From Acidobacteriota bacterium (lineage in GTDB: Bacteria; Acidobacteriota; Terriglobia; Acidiferrales; UBA7541): a DNA stretch of 51,902 nucleotides. The stretch spans positions 1 to 51,902 of the forward strand of contig QHYZ01000073.1 of the NCBI GenBank assembly GCA_003225295.1, given 5' to 3'. A program made the position numbers and the translations under genes. Positions 46,545-51,902 of the stretch are shown here, in pieces; position 1 is the stretch's first letter; each line of letters opens with the position of its first letter. The notes below the pieces were generated by a model. The model saw only the letters and a list, made by a program, of their open reading frames with translations. It was not told where the DNA came from and ran no database searches.

Positions 46545-48649
46545 ACCCTTGTACAAGCCGGTTGCTCATCGTAGATGACAATGAAATGAACAGAGATATG
46601 CTTGCCCGACGGCTGGCGCGCAAAGGCTACGAGATCGCAGTGACACACAGCGCGCACGATTTGCTCGAGCGCGTCAAACTAGACGGCACGGATCTGGTGC
46701 TATTAGACATCGAAATGCCGGAAGTTAGTGGCCTTGACGCGCTGAAAACACTGCGGGAGGCCTATTCTGCGATCGAGCTGCCGATAATTATGGTGACGGC
46801 AAAGAACCAGAGCGAGGATATTGTCAGGGCGCTGGACTTGGGGGCCAACGATTATCTGACCAAGCCGATTGACTTCCCGGTGGCCTTGGCGCGCATCGGT
46901 ACTCAGTTATCACACAAACGAGCGCAGGAAGCACTAAAGGAAAGTGAAGAGCGCTATGCTCTAGCGGCTCGCGGCTCCAATGATGGCCTTTGGGATTGGA
47001 ATCTGTCGGCCAATGTTGTGCACTTCTCTCCTCGCTGGAAGGCCATGTTGGGCTATCAGGAAGCCCAAATTGGGGACCGCCCTGAAGAATGGTTTGAGCG
47101 GATCCATGACGCGGATCGGGAACGAGTCAAAGAAGAGATTGCCGCCCATCAAAAAGGACTCACTCCTCATTTCGAAAGCGAGCATCGCGTACTGCATAAA
47201 GACGGAAGCTTCCGGTGGATGCTTAGCCGCGGGGTCGCTGTTCATGATACTTCCGGAAATCCTTTGCGCATGGCTGGATCGCAGACCGACATCACCGAAG
47301 GAAAAGTCTCCGACCCACTGACGGGCTTGCCCAATCGCCTGCTGTTTATCGACCGCGTCGGTCGGCTCGTTAAGCACACGAAGCGCCGCAAGGACCATTT
47401 GTTTGCGGTTCTATTCCTGGACCTTGATGGGTTCAAGATGATCAACGACGGTATGGGCCACCTGATTGGGGATCAACTCCTGCTAGGAGTAGCCCATCGA
47501 TTGGAGAAGTGTTTGCGGTCAACGGATACCGTCGCGCGTCTAGGGGAAACCTTCACGGTGGCGCGCCTAGGGGGAGACGAATTTACAGTCCTGCTCGACG
47601 ATATTAAAGATCCGGACGATGCCAAGCGCGCCGCGGACCGCATGATGAAGGCTCTGGCCGCGCCATTCATTTTGGGCGGGAAAGAGGTCTTCACTTCGGT
47701 GAGTATCGGAATTGCTCTGAGCACCTCGGCCTACGAACAACCGGAAGAGATGCTGCGAGATGCCGACACGGCAATGTATCGGGCCAAGGCCCTGGGCAAG
47801 GCCCGTTATGAGGTGTTCGATGCCGATATGCGCGCCAGTGTGATGGCTCGATTGCAGCTGGAGACTGATCTGCACCGCGCGCTTGAACGGGAAGAACTTC
47901 GCAATTTCTATCAGCCGATTGTTACTCTCGCCTCCGGAGAAATCGCCGGCTTTGAGGCCCTGTTACGATGGCAGCATCCGACTCGTGGCCTGCTCGGACC
48001 AATTGAATTTATCCCCGTCGCTGAAGAAACCGGACTGATCCGGGAGCTAGGTTGGTGGAATTTGCGGAAGGCCTGCCAGCAAATCAGTGAATGGAGAGCA
48101 GGTTCACTCGCCCATCGCCATCTATCCATTAGCGTTAACCTGTCCGCCAAGCAATTTCTACAGCCGAAGCTGGTTGAAGACATTAGAAACCTGCTGCATG
48201 AACTGGCACTTCCTGCAGAAGCTTTGAAGCTGGAGATCACGGAAAGCACGGTGATGGCAGACCCTTCGGCAGCCATCGAGATGTTGCAGCAAATTAAGTC
48301 CTTGGGCATACGCCTGGCTATCGATGACTTCGGTACGGGCTACTCTTCCTTGAGTTACCTTCACCGTTTTCCCCTCGACACACTAAAGATTGACCGCTCC
48401 TTCATCAGCGGCATGGGGGACGACGGAGAAGGTATGGAGATTGCCCGGACCATATTGCCCATGGCCAATAATCTTCGGTTGGACGTAGTTGCCGAAGGAG
48501 TAGAGACACTTCAACAGGTTGCCATGCTGAAAAAACTACAATGCAAATATGGCCAGGGATATTACTTTTCCAAACCGCTGTCCGCCGAGGGGACCGCGGC
48601 ATTATTGGCAGGAGACCTGACGTGGCAAGCGTGCGAGCAAACCAAGTAG
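46541..48649 (+). CDS. REC-PAS-GGDEF-EAL c-di-GMP turnover protein (702 aa)
   Basis: The N-terminal receiver has Asp56 (LVLLDIEMP). A PAS/PAC sensor (about 130-255; SEERYALAARGSNDGLWDWN, HRVLHKDGSFRWMLSRG) follows. The GGDEF domain (about 260-435) has an intact active-site motif at 344-348. The EAL domain (about 445-695) has Glu472-Ala473-Leu474 (FEALLRW), VNLSAKQF, LEITES and DDFGTGYSSLSYL (from Asp595). Both synthesis and breakdown of c-di-GMP are possible from intact motifs. The product-inhibition motif RSTD (326-329) is present but separated from GGDEF by 14 residues instead of 5, because of an apparent 9-residue duplication (TVARLGETF). Phosphorylation of the receiver by the upstream kinase would set the balance. 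No membrane segment. Confidence 0.94.
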   Translation: MNPCTSRLLIVDDNEMNRDMLARRLARKGYEIAVTHSAHDLLERVKLDGTDLVLLDIEMPEVSGLDALKTLREAYSAIELPIIMVTAKNQSEDIVRALDLGANDYLTKPIDFPVALARIGTQLSHKRAQEALKESEERYALAARGSNDGLWDWNLSANVVHFSPRWKAMLGYQEAQIGDRPEEWFERIHDADRERVKEEIAAHQKGLTPHFESEHRVLHKDGSFRWMLSRGVAVHDTSGNPLRMAGSQTDITEGKVSDPLTGLPNRLLFIDRVGRLVKHTKRRKDHLFAVLFLDLDGFKMINDGMGHLIGDQLLLGVAHRLEKCLRSTDTVARLGETFTVARLGGDEFTVLLDDIKDPDDAKRAADRMMKALAAPFILGGKEVFTSVSIGIALSTSAYEQPEEMLRDADTAMYRAKALGKARYEVFDADMRASVMARLQLETDLHRALEREELRNFYQPIVTLASGEIAGFEALLRWQHPTRGLLGPIEFIPVAEETGLIRELGWWNLRKACQQISEWRAGSLAHRHLSISVNLSAKQFLQPKLVEDIRNLLHELALPAEALKLEITESTVMADPSAAIEMLQQIKSLGIRLAIDDFGTGYSSLSYLHRFPLDTLKIDRSFISGMGDDGEGMEIARTILPMANNLRLDVVAEGVETLQQVAMLKKLQCKYGQGYYFSKPLSAEGTAALLAGDLTWQACEQTK

Positions 48650-48775
48650 CTCAACAGCGGTCAGCGCGGGGAGAACCGGGACGGAGAGCACCGCTCGGAC
48701 GCAGCGCCAGAGCAGAAACTGCTCAAATACATAACGTAGCCTCCACTCTCCAAATTTGTCGATAGCTCAGCTCCT

Positions 48776-49894
48776 ATGAAACTCGCTTGGCAAAATATCG
48801 TTCACGATCGCGCCCGCTTCTCGGTAACCGTGCTGGGTGTGTCTTTTGCAGTGTTCCTGATGGTCTTTCAAGGGAGTCTCCTGGCCGGTTTTTTGCGCGC
48901 AGCATCAAGGCTTATCGATGCTAGCGACTCGGACATCTGGATTACTGCGCGAGGCGTGCAGGCCTTTGAGTTTGGAATTCCCATCGAAGGCCGGCTGAGG
49001 GAGATGGCCGCCGGCGTACCAGGTGTCTTGGAAACGAGCCGAGTTTGCATGGCTTTTGCTGTGTACCGCACTCCAAACGGAAAGCAACAGGTTGTAGCCC
49101 TGGTCGGTGCGGACCGCAATGTAGGAAAGCGCTTCCCAGCTCCCGATGCCCATGGCTCGACCGAGGGGATGTCGCCTGATGCGATGCTCTACGACGTAAG
49201 CGACCGAGACCTGATTCAAGTGACGGCGCTGCCGACAGAAGTGGAGGTAAACCGGCACCGCGCCAGTATCGAGGGTCAGATCGAGGGTTATGGAGCATTC
49301 CTTGGTGTCCCCTTTCTGTTTACTTCCTACCGAAATGCGACTCGTTATCTGGCGTTTGGTCCTGAAGAGGCCATGTATGTCCTCCTGCGTGTCGACCGGG
49401 CACACTCCATATCGGACGTGCAGCAGAGCCTCAGGCAGCGTCTTCCAGAGGTTGATGTTCTCACGCGGGATGAATTTGCGAGTAAATCTCGCACCTACTG
49501 GACGATTAGAACCGGGGCGGGGGGCGCGATTCTAACCGCGGCGGTGTTGGGGTTTCTGATAGGTCTTGTGGTGGTATCCCAAACCGTCTATGCGAATACC
49601 ATGGAGAACATCGAGGAATACGCGACGTTAAAAGCTCTTGGAGCTTCCCACGCTTTTGTGGCCCGCATTGTGCTTACGCAGGCCCTTATTTGCGGGGCGC
49701 TCGGCAGTATTCTGGGGCTGCTTGCGGTTGTTCCAACCATTCGTTACGCAAAATCTCTGATTTCTTGGCTCTACACTCCCTGGTGGTTGCTCCTAGTCAT
49801 GGTCGTGCCAAGTTTGGCTATGTGCTCTTTGGCGTCGATTGCTTCCGTTCGCAGCGCCCTCACAGTTGAGCCGGGGAGGGTGTTCCGTGCCTAA
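48776..49894 (+). CDS. FtsX/DevC-like ABC transporter permease (372 aa)
   Basis: This is a permease with four membrane helices in the MacB/DevC layout: helix 1 at about 16-40 (FSVTVLGVSFAVFLMVFQGS), a periplasmic domain of about 200 residues, then helices near 250-272 (ILTAAVLGFLIGLVVVSQTV), 300-325 (LICGALGSILGLLAVVPTI) and 340-365. MENIEEYATLKALGASHAFV, between helices 2 and 3, is the FtsX-type coupling region. It is followed by the ATPase and adaptor genes, which together form a complete exporter. The permease gene is at the head of this operon, 127 bases after the c-di-GMP gene; whether the operons are joined is not clear. Substrate unknown; DevCAB systems export glycolipids in cyanobacteria, which is only an analogy. 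Confidence 0.92.
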   Translation: MKLAWQNIVHDRARFSVTVLGVSFAVFLMVFQGSLLAGFLRAASRLIDASDSDIWITARGVQAFEFGIPIEGRLREMAAGVPGVLETSRVCMAFAVYRTPNGKQQVVALVGADRNVGKRFPAPDAHGSTEGMSPDAMLYDVSDRDLIQVTALPTEVEVNRHRASIEGQIEGYGAFLGVPFLFTSYRNATRYLAFGPEEAMYVLLRVDRAHSISDVQQSLRQRLPEVDVLTRDEFASKSRTYWTIRTGAGGAILTAAVLGFLIGLVVVSQTVYANTMENIEEYATLKALGASHAFVARIVLTQALICGALGSILGLLAVVPTIRYAKSLISWLYTPWWLLLVMVVPSLAMCSLASIASVRSALTVEPGRVFRA

Positions 49895-50579
49895 CCACTT
49901 TCTGGGCGTCAAAGATGCGAGTATCTGGTTCGGCAAGCGGGAAGCACAAGTCCGTGCACTGCGGGGCGTTTCAGTATTTTTCGAGCGCGGCACGCTTTCG
50001 CTAGTTATGGGACCCTCCGGCAGCGGAAAAACGACCTTATTGTCTCTGCTGGGCTGTTTGTTGTCGCCCGATGAAGGGAGCGTGTTCCTAGAGGGTGAGG
50101 TGGTAAACGGACTGAATGAAGTAGAAAGGACAGTTGTTCGTCAAAAGAAAATCAGTTTTGTTTTCCAGGCGTTTCGATTATTTCACTCCCTCTCCGCGAT
50201 TGACAATGTCGCGCTTGGCTTTGAGCTTCGTGATGCAGCCCTGCCGGGTCGAATGAAAATGGCAAGAGATCTACTCATTCGATTCGGTTTGGGAGATAAG
50301 CTCAATCGCGAGCCCAACGAACTCAGTCCTGGCGAAAAGCAGCGGGTTGCCATTGCCCGGGCCTTGGCCGGAAATCCACCGATTCTTCTAGCGGATGAGC
50401 CGACCGCATCTCTGGATGCCCGAGCTGGAAAGAACATCTGTCAAATTCTTCGCAATCAAGTCGACGAGCACGGGAGAACTGTCGTTGTCGTTAGCCATGA
50501 TTCACGCTGGCGGGAATTTGCGGATCGCACCATCACTCTTTGCGACGGCCAAGTAGAAAAAGAGAAGGGGAGCCTATGA
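49887..50579 (+). CDS. ABC transporter ATP-binding protein, LolD/MacB/DevA type (230 aa)
   Basis: The GTG start at 49887 follows GGGGAGGG (49873-49880) and lies within the permease gene's last codons. Walker A is GPSGSGKTT, the Q-loop is FVFQAF, the signature LSPGEKQR replaces LSGGQQQR, Walker B is ILLADEP, the D-loop TASLDAR and the switch His is in VVSHDSRW. The Pro and Glu in the signature are conservative for this subfamily and should still work. It is coupled to the adaptor gene by ATGA. It powers the FtsX-like permease upstream. Confidence 0.94.
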   Translation: MPNHFLGVKDASIWFGKREAQVRALRGVSVFFERGTLSLVMGPSGSGKTTLLSLLGCLLSPDEGSVFLEGEVVNGLNEVERTVVRQKKISFVFQAFRLFHSLSAIDNVALGFELRDAALPGRMKMARDLLIRFGLGDKLNREPNELSPGEKQRVAIARALAGNPPILLADEPTASLDARAGKNICQILRNQVDEHGRTVVVVSHDSRWREFADRTITLCDGQVEKEKGSL

Positions 50580-51637
50580 CCGCCCGCAGCCGATGGGGCA
50601 TTGGTGGTTCCGCAATTGTCGTGGTCATTTTGGCTGTGGCGTTCTTGGGGACTACGCGGAGCAGGAATTCGGTGCAAGCTCGTGGGATACGCGCCGATAG
50701 TTCTGCCGCCACTGTTGCATTCGCCTCTCCCGGAAGGGTTGAGGGAGCTTCGGAAACCACGCAGGTAGGCGCTGCTGCAGACGGCATCCTGAAGGAAGTT
50801 TACGTGAAAGAAGGTCAGTTCGTTGAAGGCGGGACCTTACTTGCCGAGATCGCCTGTGACGAATTTCAAGCAAGTTTACAAACAGCCATAGCCGAAGCAG
50901 ATGGCGCACGCCAGACTAGGACGCGGATTCTGCGGGGCGCACGTGATGAGGAGAAGAAAATAGCGCTTGAAAAGACTGCCGCCGCCCGCGCGACATTTGA
51001 AGAGGCCAAGTCGCGACAAAAGATGCAGGGCGCCCTTTATCAAAAGGAGCAGATCTCCCGGGCCTCTTATGAGCAAACTGTCCGTGATCTCGGTGTCGCA
51101 CATGCTAACTTCCAAGCCGCTGTTCGAACTGCGGAGTTGCTTGCCGCACCTCCGTTGCAGGAGGAAAAGGCGCGAGCTGATGCAGAAGTGCTCGCGGCGG
51201 AGGGTCGCGTCCGAACGGTCCAGGAACGTATCGGGAAGTGCTCAATCCTTGCTCCAATCGACGGAACCGTTTTGAGGGTCTATGCCAGACGCGGTGAATC
51301 CTTTAGCACCATCACTCCCCGCCCACTATTCAACATTGCGGATACTTCCTCTCGGCACATTAAGGCGGAGATAGACGAAAGAGATGTAGATAAAGTGTCG
51401 ATCGGACAGAAGGTAGTTATCCAGGCAGACGCTCTTGACGGAAAGTGGCTCAACGGCTCGGTCGTGAGAATATCTGCCATGATGGGTAGGAAAAGCATCT
51501 CCACGGGCGATCCATCTGACAAGAGCGACCGCGATATCCTGGAGGCGGTGATCGGCCTAGAGGATAATGCTCCGTCATTGCCAATAGGCCTTAGAGTTAC
51601 GGTGCAGTTTTTGACGAACAGTTCGTCAAAAAAATAA
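50576..51637 (+). CDS. Membrane-fusion (adaptor) protein, HlyD/DevB type (353 aa)
   Basis: ATG 50576 overlaps the ATPase stop (ATGA) and has GGGGAG upstream. The N-terminal membrane anchor is residues 8-27 (IGGSAIVVVILAVAFLG). A lipoyl-like half-domain follows (AADGILKEVYVKEGQFVEGG), then a long coiled-coil hairpin at about 95-215, the second lipoyl half (CSILAPIDGTVLRVYARRGE) and a beta-barrel region (KAEIDERDVDKVSIGQKVVI, LPIGLRVTVQFL). The protein would bridge the permease to an outer-membrane channel, but no TolC-like gene is in the window, so the channel must be encoded elsewhere. With this gene the exporter operon (48776-51637) appears complete. Confidence 0.93.
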   Translation: MTARSRWGIGGSAIVVVILAVAFLGTTRSRNSVQARGIRADSSAATVAFASPGRVEGASETTQVGAAADGILKEVYVKEGQFVEGGTLLAEIACDEFQASLQTAIAEADGARQTRTRILRGARDEEKKIALEKTAAARATFEEAKSRQKMQGALYQKEQISRASYEQTVRDLGVAHANFQAAVRTAELLAAPPLQEEKARADAEVLAAEGRVRTVQERIGKCSILAPIDGTVLRVYARRGESFSTITPRPLFNIADTSSRHIKAEIDERDVDKVSIGQKVVIQADALDGKWLNGSVVRISAMMGRKSISTGDPSDKSDRDILEAVIGLEDNAPSLPIGLRVTVQFLTNSSSKK

Positions 51638-51902
51638 CGCTGAGTACAAACAACACGTGCTCGAAGAAGCGCCTGCGGCAACGCGAAGCGTACACGGCGC
51701 GGGCCGAAGTCCAGGCGTAATCCAGTAGAAAAGAAAATCAGAAACTGCGCCATCAAAATGCGCGCTTCAGCAACAATCTGGGGAGACTTACATCGTTATC
51801 GATGTTCAAAAAAAGTGGCGGCGCTGTTGCTCGGTCACCCCATGATTTACTCATAAGCGCCCCCTGCATTCTTTCCCGCTGCGACCACATCTGACGTAGA
51901 CG
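51638..51902. other. Sequence after the exporter operon to the window end
   Basis: No supported gene or clear terminator was found in these 265 bases. Confidence 0.4.

Noticed and set aside
1-51902. CRISPR array, prophage or toxin-antitoxin locus
   Set aside because: No regularly spaced repeats, phage structural genes or recognisable toxin-antitoxin pair were seen on either strand.

Overview
The window looks like a chromosomal segment of a soil-type Acidobacteriota bacterium. The evidence is two MacB-like permeases of about 875 residues, each behind a PadR regulator (an arrangement typical of that phylum), many secreted peptidases, a TonB receptor/YfiR signalling locus and a moderately high GC content. 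No complete tRNA or rRNA gene, CRISPR array or prophage was seen, so the assignment rests on gene content alone.

Layout. 1-3617: a decayed accessory edge with a doubly frameshifted IS4-type transposase, a secreted protein of unknown function and a frameshifted nucleoside phosphorylase. 3889-13231 (minus strand): two PadR/duplicated-permease modules flanking a large secreted zinc metalloprotease; the first PadR gene is damaged by indels, the second is intact. 13564-20378 (plus strand): a tightly coupled six-gene operon encoding an ECF-like sigma factor, a membrane protein that joins a zinc anti-sigma motif to a FecR domain and a large exported region, and two ATPase/permease pairs. It reads as a self-contained sense-and-export unit and is the best candidate for an under-described system. 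21002-25710: small envelope proteins (beta-barrel-like, SYLF, DUF4382), two of them frameshifted. 25713-35102: a Tat-exported multicopper oxidase, an S9 prolyl peptidase, an M16 peptidase pair (one catalytic, one not) and an amidohydrolase, with a stray tRNA 3' end at 30145. 35404-38607: a broken methyltransferase, a short-chain dehydrogenase, an ABM-like protein and a helical protein, separated by long non-coding stretches. 39106-41120: a two-gene operon of an unknown protein and a methyltransferase, ending in an intrinsic terminator. 41378-48649: TonB receptor, YfiR, hybrid histidine kinase, single-domain receiver and REC-PAS-GGDEF-EAL protein, an apparent outer-membrane-to-c-di-GMP pathway. 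48776-51637: a DevCAB/MacB-type exporter operon (permease, ATPase, adaptor).

Several genes carry one or two small indels that split an otherwise well-preserved protein, some of them in short homopolymers. This could be genuine decay or sequence error; read-level data would decide. Functions are family-level readings made by eye, without a database search.
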